This document shows, one piece after another, positions 7,641 to 16,499 of a DNA stretch of 36,073 nt (positions are counted from its first letter, which is position 1; each line of letters begins with the position of its first letter). The notes under the pieces are model-generated. The model was not told where the DNA came from. It did no database searches and saw nothing but the letters and a program-made list of their open reading frames with translations. The stretch spans positions 1 to 36,073 of the forward strand of contig JAJQEC010000101.1 in NCBI GenBank assembly GCA_021201815.1. Direction: 5' to 3'. This DNA comes from Candidatus Azobacteroides sp. GTDB lineage: Bacteria > Bacteroidota > Bacteroidia > Bacteroidales > WRGA01. The position numbers and the translations under genes are program-made.

Positions 7641-8594
7641 ATGGAGTATAAATTTTGTGGAAAAAGCGGCCTGCAACTTCCGTTAATCTCATTGGGACTG
7701 TGGCATAACTTCGGCGGAGTAGATGATTTTTCCGTTTCAACAGAAATGATTTTAAAAGCCTTTGACCAGGGAATTACCCATTTTGATCTGGCAAATAATT
7801 ACGGCCCGCCTCCGGGAAGTGCGGAAAGTAATTTCGGAAAAATACTTCATAATCAATTAAAAAGTCACCGGGATGAACTGATTATTTCTTCCAAAGCCGG
7901 ACACCTGATGTGGAACGGACCTTATGGGGACGGAGGCTCCCGAAAATACATCATGGCCAGTCTCGACCAAAGCCTGAAACGCACCGGACTGGAATATTTC
8001 GATATTTTTTACAGCCACCGGTATGACCCGCAAACTCCTCTGGAAGAAACGATCCAAACTCTGATTGATATTGTCCGGCAGGGAAAAGCATTGTATGTAG
8101 GATTATCGAAATATCCGGCAGACAAAGCCCGGGAGGCCTATGACATGATGAAAGAACAACATGTCAGATGCCTGATCTATCAGGACAAATACAACCTGCT
8201 TCACAAAGAACCGGAAAAGGAACTTATGCCTTTAAATGAAGAGTACGGAGTAGGATTTATTGTGTTCTCCCCATTGGCACAAGGGTTGCTTACAAATAAA
8301 TACCTGCATGGAATTCCTGAAAACTCCAGAGCAGCAAAAGACCATGGCTTCCTGCAGCGGGACGAAGTTACTCCCGAAGTAATTGTAAAAGTAAATAAAC
8401 TGAATGAGATAGCTGCACAGCGTGGACAAACACTGGCTGAAATGTCTCTTGCATGGTTGTTAAATAAACAGGAAGTTACTTCTGTAATTATCGGAACCAG
8501 TTCTGTCTCCCAATTACAGGATAACATTGATAGCCTGAAAAACAAGGAATTTTCTTCCGAAGAATTAAACTCGATTGAAGATATTTTGAAATAA
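7641..8594 (+). CDS. Aldo/keto reductase, YghZ-like
   Basis: A 317-residue cytoplasmic NADPH-dependent aldo/keto reductase, closest in style to the YghZ/L-glyceraldehyde-3-phosphate reductase group by its FDLANNYGPPPGSAE segment. The catalytic tetrad is present: Asp49, Tyr54, Lys85 and His126. The C-terminal cofactor segment VIIGTSSVSQLQDN is the usual phosphate-binding stretch. It follows the peptidase gene by 35 bases and ends in a strong hairpin. A role in detoxifying reactive aldehydes such as methylglyoxal is known for the group and is only an inference here. Confidence 0.9.
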   Translation: MEYKFCGKSGLQLPLISLGLWHNFGGVDDFSVSTEMILKAFDQGITHFDLANNYGPPPGSAESNFGKILHNQLKSHRDELIISSKAGHLMWNGPYGDGGSRKYIMASLDQSLKRTGLEYFDIFYSHRYDPQTPLEETIQTLIDIVRQGKALYVGLSKYPADKAREAYDMMKEQHVRCLIYQDKYNLLHKEPEKELMPLNEEYGVGFIVFSPLAQGLLTNKYLHGIPENSRAAKDHGFLQRDEVTPEVIVKVNKLNEIAAQRGQTLAEMSLAWLLNKQEVTSVIIGTSSVSQLQDNIDSLKNKEFSSEELNSIEDILK

Positions 8595-8603
8595 CAAAAT
8601 TTA

Positions 8604-8665
8604 AAAACCGAACAGGAACAAAGAATGTAAATATCAACTTGCACTCTTTATTCCTGTTCGGTTTT
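8604..8665. terminator. Bidirectional terminator with 15-bp stem
   Basis: Bases 8604-8618 pair perfectly with 8651-8665; the core is CCGAACAGGAA and the feet are A and T runs. The 32-nt loop can itself pair further. It ends the plus gene at 8594 and the convergent minus gene at 8713. Confidence 0.85.
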
Positions 8666-8712
8666 ATTATTCTATGCTTGAAACAAATTAAAAAAAACAA
8701 AAGTTTAAATAG

Positions 8713-10266
8713 TTAGTAATTCCGCATTATTTCTTTAAAATACCATATCATTTTCCCATAATTATCCAACGTAATATGTTCGTTTTCATTATGGATTGTC
8801 TGTTGTTCATACCGGTTCAGATAAACAGGCATAAACCGGTAAATATTGTCACTAACAATCTGGTATTTGTACGCATCTGTTCCTCCTATGGTTATATAAG
8901 AACTGACAATCGCATCCGGATATAATTTTGATACTATTTCCTTAATAATTTCAAAACCGCGGGAATTCTCCGGTGAAAGTCCAGATGGCTCTCTTGCCGA
9001 AACAACATCTATTTCTACTTCATAGCCCTCACACAAAGCTGTCACATGATTTATTACCTGTTCCACGGTATTGCCCGGCAAAATGCGAAAATTAGCTGTT
9101 ACCTCCGCAACAGAAGCTATTACGTTAGGAGCGTCGCTTCCCTTCGCCATTGTAACTGCAGTTGTTGTTCGTATCAATGCGTTGGAAGCAGGGCTTTTTC
9201 CAAAAGTGGAAAGCAACAAAGGCTTCATCAGCCAACGATTAGCAATTGCCAGTCGGGAAAAGAAACCCATTTCACTTCCGGTACGGTCCAGAAAAGAGGC
9301 GATCGGGTCAATCAGTTCCGCAGGCATCTGATGAGTATTTATTTTTTCAATAATCTCTGCAGCCAATACAAGAGAACTTTTTACCGGAGGCATGGAAGAA
9401 TGTCCGCCCATTCCTTTCACTTTTATTCGTAAAGTAAGTAACCCCTTCTCTCCTACCCCTACAAGCGCCATAGGCTTTTGGATAGATTCAATAGTAGAAC
9501 CGGGTGCGGAAATAATTCCTCCTTCATCAAAAACCGCATCAAAAGTAAGATTCTGTTCCTTAAAGTAGCTGGCAATTTCGATAGCACCTTTTATTCCCCC
9601 TGATTCTTCATCAAAACCGAATGCAAACCAGATATCCTGTTTTGGCTTAAACCCTTCTTTGATTAAAGTATCTGCTGCTTCCAGAAGAGAAAACAACATA
9701 TTTTTCATATCCAATGTCCCTCTTCCATATACTTTTCCGTTGGCTACAGCACCGGAAAAAGGAGGATAAGTCCATTCTTCCTGATAAGTACTAATCGGTT
9801 CCTCCACAGCAGAACCCGATTCTTCTTCTAATTTATAGATATCCGGTGTCCTTTTTCCTTCTTCGGGTTCATATCCGATTACAGGTACCACATCATAATG
9901 GGAAAGAAACAAAAGCGGCTTCAGCCCGGCATCCTGACCTTTCCAGTGTAAAACCAATCCATGACCATTTATAGTCATAGTATCCATGGTCTTATAAATT
10001 TCAGGATAAACTTGTATCAGATATGTCTTAAACTCATCAAAAGCACGGTAGTCCGCAACATCATAAGCGTCCTGATTTATAGTCGGAATCTTTATTCCCC
10101 CGGCAAAACGTATGATTGACTCTTCCGATAAATCAGGCCGTACGACTTCTCCGGTCTCTGCTACCTCAGCCTTTGGAAAAGGATAAGTAAATGTTCGTAT
10201 TAAAAGAACAAGGATAAAGACAAAAATGATAGTCAGAATGATCATTAATAGTTTTTTTAAACTCAT
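8713..10266 (-). CDS. M20-family metallopeptidase, membrane-anchored (PM20D1-like)
   Basis: A 517-residue zinc peptidase/acylase of family M20. A single N-terminal membrane segment (about residues 5-24) anchors it, probably facing the periplasm. Metal and catalytic motifs: LSHYDVVP with His123 and Asp125, GRGTLDMKN with bridging Asp176, the Glu pair 210-211 in FDEESGG, DEGG at 237-240, and a distal His in NEHITLDNY. The dimerisation domain GVGEKG...GMGGHSSMPP is complete. The long insertion between the first two motifs is typical of PM20D1-like carboxypeptidases. Monocistronic, behind a TATGTTTG box on the minus strand. The substrate is not readable. Confidence 0.9.
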   Translation of the reverse strand: MSLKKLLMIILTIIFVFILVLLIRTFTYPFPKAEVAETGEVVRPDLSEESIIRFAGGIKIPTINQDAYDVADYRAFDEFKTYLIQVYPEIYKTMDTMTINGHGLVLHWKGQDAGLKPLLFLSHYDVVPVIGYEPEEGKRTPDIYKLEEESGSAVEEPISTYQEEWTYPPFSGAVANGKVYGRGTLDMKNMLFSLLEAADTLIKEGFKPKQDIWFAFGFDEESGGIKGAIEIASYFKEQNLTFDAVFDEGGIISAPGSTIESIQKPMALVGVGEKGLLTLRIKVKGMGGHSSMPPVKSSLVLAAEIIEKINTHQMPAELIDPIASFLDRTGSEMGFFSRLAIANRWLMKPLLLSTFGKSPASNALIRTTTAVTMAKGSDAPNVIASVAEVTANFRILPGNTVEQVINHVTALCEGYEVEIDVVSAREPSGLSPENSRGFEIIKEIVSKLYPDAIVSSYITIGGTDAYKYQIVSDNIYRFMPVYLNRYEQQTIHNENEHITLDNYGKMIWYFKEIMRNY

Positions 10267-10297
10267 TATATCAAAAAGTTAAGCGTTAAAAAATAAA

Positions 10298-10305
10298 CAA
10301 ACATA
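10298..10305 (-). promoter_or_regulatory. -7 box (TATGTTTG) of the M20 peptidase gene
   Basis: On the minus strand TATGTTTG matches TAnnTTTG and lies 31 bases before the ATG at 10266. The -33 region is not well matched. Confidence 0.45.
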
Positions 10306-10605
10306 ATAAAAAAAAGTTTTCCGGGAAGAAGAGCGTATCTACAGTATTTATAAAGCAGTCAGAAATATTAAAAAATACAAACTCTTATTTTTCTCCTTTT
10401 CTATTTATATAATTTTTATTTATATGAAGTTAAAAAGAATCAATAGACAAAAATAAAAAATTAACAAGAGGAAAGAAGAACTTATTTTGTGAAAATATGT
10501 TCTAAAGAAAAACAAAATACGTATAAATCTAACATTCATTTACTAATTTCCGATATTTAATTGTATTTTAGCTGCAATTAACCGGAGTACTAATTTGCTA
10601 AACCT
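10306..10605. other. AT-rich divergent spacer
   Basis: About 300 bases of very AT-rich sequence separate the divergent M20 and PhoH genes. I see no gene, hairpin or clear plus-strand promoter box; the closest is TATTTTAG about 40 bases before the PhoH start. Confidence 0.5.
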
Positions 10606-11934
10606 ATGAAAATGGCTAAAAAGAATTTTATCATAGATACCAATGTAATTTTACATGATTATAAATGCATTGAGAATTTCCAGGAAAACGACGTATACAT
10701 TCCAATTGTTGTGTTGGAAGAGCTGGATAAATTTAAAAAAGGAAATGACCAGATCAACTACAATGCAAGGGAGTTTGTCCGTCAGTTAGATGAAATAACC
10801 GACGATAATCTTTTTACAAAAGGTTCTTCTTTGGGAGAAGGAAAAGGTCGATTATTTGTGGTAACGCATATAAAGTACAATGAAAACCTGACAGGTATTT
10901 TCTCGGAGCACCTAGCCGATAACTGGATTCTTTCCGCGGCCCTTGACCTGAAAAAAGAAAAACCGAAGACAAAAACCATTGTAATCAGCAAAGATGTAAA
11001 CCTGAGGATGAAAGCCCGGTCACTGGGGCTGATCTCTGAAGATTATATCAATGACAAAGTGGTCAATGTAGATTACTTTGAGAAAGAACATGAAGTATAT
11101 GAAAATATAGAGCCACAAACCATTGATTATCTTTACAATCATCGTGGAGGCATTCCGATAGAAGAGTTTGAACTGAAACACCTAGTTGCACCTAATGACT
11201 GCTTTGTACTTAAAAGCAGCAATGCTTCCGTCCTTGCCCGTTATAATCCGTTCACAAGAACTGTCAACCGGATCCTTAAAGAACGAAATTACGGAATTGA
11301 ACCCCGGAATGCAGAACAAAGCTTTGCTTTTGAAGTATTGAATGACCCTGAAATAAAACTCGTGGCAATAACCGGAAAAGCCGGTACCGGAAAAACGCTA
11401 TTGGCACTGGCTTCCGCATTAAAACAACATGGATTGTATAAACAAATTTTGCTGGCACGTCCTATTGTTACACTGGCGAATAAAGATATCGGGTTCCTTC
11501 CCGGAGATGAAAAGCAGAAGGTTGCTCCATACATGCAACCATTATTTGATAACTTGACTGTTATCAAAAATCAATTTCAGGCGACCAGTACGGAAGTAAA
11601 ACGAATCGATGAAATGCAGAATTCCAACCAATTGGTGATAGAAGCACTTGCTTTTATCCGGGGAAGAAGCCTTTCCGAAACATATTGTATCATTGATGAA
11701 GCACAAAACCTCACTCCTCATGAGGTAAAAACCATTATTACCCGTGCCGGAGAGGGAACCAAAATGGTATTTACCGGAGATGTACAGCAAATCGATTCAC
11801 CTTATCTGGATGCCCAGTCAAACGGCCTCGCTTATATGATCGATAAGATGAAAGGACAGGAAATATTTGCCCATGTAAACCTGCTTAAAGGAGAAAGAAG
11901 TTTATTATCGGAACTGGCAAGTAATTTGCTTTAA
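10606..11934 (+). CDS. PhoH-family ATPase with N-terminal PIN domain
   Basis: A 442-residue cytoplasmic protein joining a PIN nuclease-like domain (about 5-150; DTNVILHDY with Asp11, EELDKF around 38-43, later DNWILSAAL) to a PhoH ATPase domain. Walker A is GKAGTGKT (257-264) and Walker B ends in DEAQ (Asp364, Glu365). In the PhoH2 group this pairing acts as an RNA helicase/ribonuclease, sometimes as the toxin of a toxin-antitoxin pair. Here no small antitoxin gene precedes it: 339 bases of empty spacer lie upstream, so a housekeeping RNA role is more likely. ATG codons occur at 10606 and 10612; the first is taken. Confidence 0.92.
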   Translation: MKMAKKNFIIDTNVILHDYKCIENFQENDVYIPIVVLEELDKFKKGNDQINYNAREFVRQLDEITDDNLFTKGSSLGEGKGRLFVVTHIKYNENLTGIFSEHLADNWILSAALDLKKEKPKTKTIVISKDVNLRMKARSLGLISEDYINDKVVNVDYFEKEHEVYENIEPQTIDYLYNHRGGIPIEEFELKHLVAPNDCFVLKSSNASVLARYNPFTRTVNRILKERNYGIEPRNAEQSFAFEVLNDPEIKLVAITGKAGTGKTLLALASALKQHGLYKQILLARPIVTLANKDIGFLPGDEKQKVAPYMQPLFDNLTVIKNQFQATSTEVKRIDEMQNSNQLVIEALAFIRGRSLSETYCIIDEAQNLTPHEVKTIITRAGEGTKMVFTGDVQQIDSPYLDAQSNGLAYMIDKMKGQEIFAHVNLLKGERSLLSELASNLL

Positions 11935-11952
11935 ATAATAGTTATATACCTT

Positions 11953-11999
11953 AAACGCCACAAAAGAATATTTTCTTCTTTTGTGGCGTTTGGTTTTTT
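11953..11999 (+). terminator. Strong intrinsic terminator of phoH
   Basis: A perfect 16-bp stem (11953-11968 with 11976-11991), 7-nt loop, followed by GG and a run of T. It ends the PIN-PhoH transcript. Confidence 0.9.
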
Positions 12000-12097
12000 T
12001 GGATTGATAAATATAGCTTGGTGGTTTTTCCGGAAATTAAATCCGATTTTATTTTCAACCTTCTTCTTTTCCGGTTGTTATACATATAAAACAATAT

Positions 12098-12481
12098 ATG
12101 CAGCTTCAACTTGTGAATCGTCTTCAGGCTACCCGGTTAAGAAAACTGGGATTTGACTGGAAGGTAAAAGATATATTTATTCCTGCAACGAGAAGGTTAA
12201 TGCTGGAAGAAACCATGTATGAAGAAGAAGACTGGAATAGATATGACTACACGCTTTCCCGTCCCTCTATTGCCCTTAGCTTGGAATATATGCGTCTAAA
12301 TTATTCCTGCAAATATGAACTAATCATTACCGACTGGAAAAACATTACTTACAAAGGAGGCTTTATGTTCAGGGATATGGAAGAACCAATATATACTAAA
12401 ACTTACAAATCCAGAAACCGAGCAGAAAGCGAGTTACTTTCCCGGATACTAAGTTATAAGTTTGATATTATCACCCATTAA
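12098..12481 (+). CDS. Hypothetical protein, 127 aa
   Basis: A 127-residue soluble protein starting MQLQLVNRLQATRLRKLGF. I do not recognise a family. It has a basic N-terminal helix (KLGFDWKV), a run of acidic and aromatic residues around 39-50 and no membrane segment. The composition is protein-like and the frame is well bounded. Its last 11 bases overlap the end of the minus-strand gene at 12471. With that neighbour it forms an odd pair between housekeeping genes; both have the feel of small accessory-region proteins, but no mobile gene is nearby. Confidence 0.6.
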   Translation: MQLQLVNRLQATRLRKLGFDWKVKDIFIPATRRLMLEETMYEEEDWNRYDYTLSRPSIALSLEYMRLNYSCKYELIITDWKNITYKGGFMFRDMEEPIYTKTYKSRNRAESELLSRILSYKFDIITH

Positions 12482-12878
12482 TTACAATTTTCAATTGTTT
12501 TCCGGTCAGCATAAACCAAAGATTCTGCAGGTGATTCACATGAAATACCGGAGTACCGACAGCTCCTCTGTCAGCTTTATACAAACGCCCGACTCTCCCC
12601 ATAAAAAACAAATAATAATCTTCCATCAGGTCAATCATATACTCATACTGATTTTCTCTTCTTATAAAACCCGATGCCGTTAATATTTCATGGGTAATAA
12701 ATACAGGCCGGTATTCATGAATATGGGAGGTAACAAAAGAAATATTTTCCGAAGTAACATCTATAAATTGTCCCTGATACGTTTTTATGATATTCCCGAT
12801 CATTATTTCATTTGCCCGCAAAGGCACATCTGGTTTAATAACAGATTTTACATTTTTGTTTACCCGAATTCTTCTCAT
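12471..12878 (-). CDS. Conserved Bacteroidota hypothetical protein, 135 aa
   Basis: A 135-residue soluble protein. The pattern is one I recognise from many short Bacteroidota chromosomal and prophage proteins: an N-terminal GN-I stretch (GNIIKTYQG), a central ITHEILTASGF, and a C-terminal block in which HxxQNL...LTG is followed by a hydrophobic tail (here HLQNLWFMLTGKQL). No function is known to me. It starts at an ATG 36 bases downstream of a TATCTTTG box and its 3' end overlaps the convergent gene by 11 bases, so the two messages are complementary at their ends. Confidence 0.75.
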   Translation of the reverse strand: MRRIRVNKNVKSVIKPDVPLRANEIMIGNIIKTYQGQFIDVTSENISFVTSHIHEYRPVFITHEILTASGFIRRENQYEYMIDLMEDYYLFFMGRVGRLYKADRGAVGTPVFHVNHLQNLWFMLTGKQLKIVING

Positions 12879-12913
12879 TTAAAATAAACCGAAAATAATA
12901 TTTATATATAAAA

Positions 12914-12921
12914 CAAAGATA
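12914..12921 (-). promoter_or_regulatory. -7 box (TATCTTTG) for the 135-aa gene
   Basis: The minus strand reads TATCTTTG, a perfect TAnnTTTG match ending 35 bases before the ATG at 12878. No convincing -33 box at standard spacing. Confidence 0.45.
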
Positions 12922-13007
12922 TATAATATAAAATTTTAATTCGTGCAAAAAATACTATTTAACCAATTAGTTATCAAGTATTAAAAATAAGAGATAGCTA
13001 AAAAGTT

Positions 13008-13057
13008 AAAAGTAAAAGGTAAATATCCATAAAGAAATAATTTTACCTTTTACTTTT
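13008..13057 (-). terminator. Hairpin terminator of the SDR transcript
   Basis: A perfect 16-bp AT-rich stem (13008-13023 with 13042-13057), 18-nt loop, lies directly after the stop of the minus gene at 13063 and runs into a T-rich tract in that direction. Confidence 0.7.
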
Positions 13058-13062
13058 TACTT

Positions 13063-13953
13063 TTATGTAGTATGATTTCCCCCCGTAATTCCGTATACTT
13101 CCGCAGTAGTATAACTGGAATCTTCAGAAGCAAGCAATACGTAAGTTGCCGCTAATTCGGCCGGTTGTCCGGCACGTTTCAACGGTGTATCCTGTCCGAA
13201 TTCAGGAAGTTTATCCTGAGGCTGTCCACCGGAAACCTGCAAAGCAGTCCAGATCGGACCGGGTGCTACACTATTTACCCGGATACCTTTCGAAGCAAGC
13301 TGTTTCGCCAATGCACGGGTAAAAGCCACAATCGCACTTTTTGTAGAAGCGTAATCTACTAACGTAGGACTTGGTTGGAAAGCCTGAATAGAAGAGGTAG
13401 TAACAATCGTTGCTCCTGCCGGCAAATAAGGCAAGGCAGCCTTTACTATCCAGAACAAAGAAAATACATTGGTTTTGAAAGTAGCTTCCAGTTGTTCTGT
13501 TGTAATATCTTCTATTTTTTCCTGTGCTACCTGTTTTCCGGCAACAAGGGCAAGAACATCTAACCCACCCAGTTCCTTATTCGCTTTTTCAATCAGTTCT
13601 TTACAGAAATTCTCATCCTTTAAATCACCAGGAATAAGGATCACTTTTTTTCCTTCTTTCTCCAGTAACTCCAATAAAGATTCTGCATCTTTCTGTTCGG
13701 AAGGAAGATAGTTGACAGCAATATCCGCACCTTCCCTTGCAAAAGCAATCGCGGCTGCACGGCCAATTCCGGAATCTCCACCGGTAATAAGGGCTTTTCT
13801 TCCTTTCAGTTTATCACTTCCTTTATATGTTTTTTCTCCACAATCCGGAACAGGTTTCATCTCTTCCTGAATTCCGGGAGCTTTTTGTAACTGTTTTTCG
13901 TAGCCCTCATCTCTGTATTGATGAAGAGGGTTCTGTATTTTTTTATTTTCCAT
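13063..13953 (-). CDS. SDR-family oxidoreductase (stress-type, YhdG/YghA-like)
   Basis: A 296-residue short-chain dehydrogenase of the long-N-terminus group that includes bacterial general-stress and YghA-type proteins. The first 50 residues ([10 protein letters not shown]...) are the group's conserved leader. The cofactor loop is TGGDSGIG (57-64), the catalytic Ser is 177/178 in TTSSIQ, and YASTK gives Tyr191 and Lys195. The NNAG motif after strand 4 is replaced by LVAG, an unusual change near the cofactor. It follows the FAD oxidoreductase by 33 bases on the same strand and is probably cotranscribed. The substrate is unknown; similar proteins are stress-induced in other bacteria. Confidence 0.88.
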   Translation of the reverse strand: MENKKIQNPLHQYRDEGYEKQLQKAPGIQEEMKPVPDCGEKTYKGSDKLKGRKALITGGDSGIGRAAAIAFAREGADIAVNYLPSEQKDAESLLELLEKEGKKVILIPGDLKDENFCKELIEKANKELGGLDVLALVAGKQVAQEKIEDITTEQLEATFKTNVFSLFWIVKAALPYLPAGATIVTTSSIQAFQPSPTLVDYASTKSAIVAFTRALAKQLASKGIRVNSVAPGPIWTALQVSGGQPQDKLPEFGQDTPLKRAGQPAELAATYVLLASEDSSYTTAEVYGITGGNHTT

Positions 13954-13986
13954 AAATAAAATAATAAATTATTTGATTAAACATTC

Positions 13987-15198
13987 TTATTTCATTCTCT
14001 CAAAGCCAAAAACCAATTCTCTATCGTCTTTGACTCCTTTTATTTTATTTCTGATAAGTTGTGCAGCTATCATGCTGAATGTGATACCATTTCCACCATA
14101 TCCAAGAGCATATAACATGCGGTCTTTACCCGGCCAACTTCCGATAAAAGGAAGACCGTCTTTAGTAGAACTAAATGTCCCGCACCATGTCATCTCCGTA
14201 ACAAAAGGAATATCGGGAAACAGTTTATTGAATTTCTTTTCCAGGACTCTCACTTTTTTTCTCAACAGCCTGTCTCTCAATACAGGATTTTTAAAATCTA
14301 TATCTTCCCCACCTACGAGAATACGATTTTTACTATCTGTACGAATATATAAGTAAGGATTATGCGTTTCCCACAAAAGCGCATGTCCTTCCCAGATATA
14401 TTTTTCATCCAGAGGCTGTGAAATGATTGCATAGGTAGAAGTTAATTTCATTACTTTTTCCGGCAAAAAGGGTGCTGCTTCAAAACCGGCAGCCACTACA
14501 ACATATTTACATTTTAGTATTTTCCCTTCTGTCGTTACCAATACATAACCGTCATTTCTTTCCTGCCAGGTTTTTATTTCCGTATGAGAATATATTTTCA
14601 GTTGGTTCTTTCTCATATGATGATCCAGTAAATGCGTAGCTCCTGCATACGGGTCCATTTGAGCGGAAACATCATTCTCCAACGCTCCCGGGGTGTGAAT
14701 ACCATATTTCTCCTTCACCATATTTCCACTCAGAAACCGCACCGGTAACTGATGTTTTTTTCTTATATTGAATTCTTTTTCAATCATCCGTAATCCCCTC
14801 GCATTACTGGCATAAAACACACTGGCTAATTGTTCGAATCCAGGATCATACCCAATGACAGAAAATACCTGTTTCAAATCTTTAATAGATTGTAAACATG
14901 CCTGATAAGCTTTTACGGCTATATCTTCATTCAGCATTTTTGCTAATTCGGATAGAGGAGTATCAATCTCATATTGCAGCAATGCTGTACTTGCTATTGA
15001 ACTCCCCGTAGATATACTTCTTTTATCCACTACGGCACATTCGATTCCGGACTGACACAATTCATGAGCAACCAACGAACCGGTAATGCCGCTTCCTATA
15101 ATAACCACATCCGTTTCTTCATCTCTTTCCAAAGGATGATAATAATTATAAAGTGGATTTTTAGCAATCCAATAGGGCAACCCTGCATATAATTCCAT
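13987..15198 (-). CDS. FAD-dependent oxidoreductase (DAO family)
   Basis: A 403-residue FAD enzyme of the D-amino-acid oxidase/glycine oxidase-like superfamily. The dinucleotide-binding loop is VVIIGSGITG with GxGxxG at 35-40, followed by a strand ending VVDKR; the distal FAD contact is YGGNGITFS near the C terminus. The frame can open at a TTG 24 bases upstream, but the ATG at 15198 follows a purine-rich AGGAATCAGGA and is chosen. It leads an apparent two-gene unit with the SDR gene. The substrate (amine, amino acid or hydroxy acid) cannot be told; no Rieske domain is fused, unlike some stress-block relatives. Confidence 0.87.
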   Translation of the reverse strand: MELYAGLPYWIAKNPLYNYYHPLERDEETDVVIIGSGITGSLVAHELCQSGIECAVVDKRSISTGSSIASTALLQYEIDTPLSELAKMLNEDIAVKAYQACLQSIKDLKQVFSVIGYDPGFEQLASVFYASNARGLRMIEKEFNIRKKHQLPVRFLSGNMVKEKYGIHTPGALENDVSAQMDPYAGATHLLDHHMRKNQLKIYSHTEIKTWQERNDGYVLVTTEGKILKCKYVVVAAGFEAAPFLPEKVMKLTSTYAIISQPLDEKYIWEGHALLWETHNPYLYIRTDSKNRILVGGEDIDFKNPVLRDRLLRKKVRVLEKKFNKLFPDIPFVTEMTWCGTFSSTKDGLPFIGSWPGKDRMLYALGYGGNGITFSMIAAQLIRNKIKGVKDDRELVFGFERMK

Positions 15199-15238
15199 TC
15201 CTGATTCCTTTTCTGATTCCAATCTGTTTTAATCTAAA

Positions 15239-15264
15239 AGAGGAACAGTAAATGCTGTTCCTCT
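15239..15264 (-). terminator. Hairpin terminator of the YtxH-like gene
   Basis: AGAGGAACAG (15239-15248) pairs with CTGTTCCTCT (15255-15264), loop of six; on the minus strand it is followed by TTTTAGATT. It separates the small stress genes from the oxidoreductase pair. Confidence 0.7.
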
Positions 15265-15286
15265 CTATTTGAATAGTAACTATTCT

Positions 15287-15532
15287 TTACATTTGATTAT
15301 CCATTTCCGATAAGCGGCTCTTTCCTTTATCTATCTCGGTTTCCGCACGATCAGCAAGGTCTTCTGCTTTGTTGAATCCCTGGTCAATCACATCTTTTAC
15401 TTTTTGTTTTGTTTTGCAGACAAGATCATTTACTTCATCCATCATTTGATCCAGCTGACCATTCTCTTTCATTTTTTTTCCATAATAATATGCAGCAGCT
15501 CCAAGAGCAGCACCTATTAAAAATTTCTTCAT
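15287..15532 (-). CDS. YtxH-like small membrane-anchored protein
   Basis: An 81-residue protein with an N-terminal hydrophobic, glycine/alanine-rich segment (LIGAALGAAAYYYG, about 4-18) and a long charged amphipathic helix with repeated DxxxK and K-D patterns. This is the outline of YtxH-domain proteins, which are often stress-induced. The body would lie on one face of the membrane as a rod. It follows the GlsB-like gene by 70 bases on the same strand, and a hairpin ends the pair. Confidence 0.72.
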   Translation of the reverse strand: MKKFLIGAALGAAAYYYGKKMKENGQLDQMMDEVNDLVCKTKQKVKDVIDQGFNKAEDLADRAETEIDKGKSRLSEMDNQM

Positions 15533-15602
15533 AACTTTAATTGTTTTAATTGTTTAAAATTTACAACTTAATACTTTTTAAGTGTGGCATATACCGTATT
15601 TA

Positions 15603-15857
15603 TTATGGCGTTCGTTTCCTGAAAAGAGAAACAACCCACAACAACACGACAGCACCTACTACCGACATTAACAATGATCCGAGGATGCTTGTAGTCTCAA
15701 AACCAAATAAGCCGTAAATCCAGCTTCCGATCAAACTACCTACTAATCCTACAATCAAATTGATGATAATGCCAAAGCCACTACCTTTCATTATCCAACC
15801 GGCAATTGCTCCGGCCAGGATACCAATAATGATTGACCATAAAATCCCTAATCCCAT
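15603..15857 (-). CDS. GlsB/YeaQ/YmgE-family stress membrane protein
   Basis: An 84-residue, almost wholly hydrophobic protein with three membrane segments and the family's glycine pattern: GILAGAIAGWIMKGSG near the N terminus and NLIVGLVGSLIGSWI in the middle. The family (transglycosylase-associated protein in Pfam) is widely stress-induced; its biochemical role is unknown. It heads the minus-strand unit that includes the YtxH-like gene and faces the META-domain gene across a 642-base spacer. Confidence 0.88.
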   Translation of the reverse strand: MGLGILWSIIIGILAGAIAGWIMKGSGFGIIINLIVGLVGSLIGSWIYGLFGFETTSILGSLLMSVVGAVVLLWVVSLFRKRTP

Positions 15858-16499
15858 AATAATAAAATTTAAATTGAATATATTGATTTAATAAAAAAAA
15901 TATGCTTTTGTTCTTGCTAAAAAACATAATCTAATGGTATATATACAGGAATAAAATCCGTCAAATAATGTTTTTCAATCAAAAAGAAGATGGTCAGATA
16001 AATAAACCATTGTAATTCTAACAACTATCCATTTTATTTGTTCACTTTATCAATAAAAATATGTTGTTTTTTTCCACTTTTTCTTCAAATAATTAAACAA
16101 TCAGTATATTTCAATAGTTTCCTTCAGACATTATATTTAAAAACAAAATACCTCTTTCCGGTACATCCCTATATCTTTTCCTTATTTCTTTTCTTTTTAC
16201 GAACAAAATAGAAAAACACTTGTTGTTAAGGTCAGTTTAGAAAAAAGAAGAGATTCAGAAAGAAGTGTGAAATAAAAACATTGCTTTTTAAACTAATTAT
16301 CAAATTGGTTGTTTATATGTTAAATAATGGATTTATAATTAAAAATAAAAGAGTAAATAACAGAAAATAAGCATCTTTCATCTTTACTTTTTTATTTCTA
16401 AACCGAAGTTCGAAAACCAGTTATTTTATTTATGAAACCAGACATAATATCGAAGTGTAAATAATAAAAACAATTTAACAGACAAATAAAAATAACATT
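15858..16499. other. Long AT-rich divergent regulatory spacer
   Basis: A 642-base gene-free spacer between the divergent GlsB-like and META-lipoprotein genes. No TAnnTTTG box stands near either start, although other genes in the window have one. Near the plus gene GAAAACCAG (about 16411) and GAAACCAG (about 16434) repeat in direct order, about 24 bases apart. The size and absence of the normal box suit a complex or alternative-sigma promoter region, which is inference. Confidence 0.5.

Noticed and set aside
8201..8644. 147-codon minus-strand frame opposite the aldo/keto reductase
   Set aside because: It is antisense to a gene with a complete catalytic tetrad and is Ser/Cys/Phe-rich, as expected of a shadow frame.
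10267..11934. PIN-PhoH as a toxin-antitoxin system
   Set aside because: No small antitoxin gene lies upstream; the 339-base spacer is empty.
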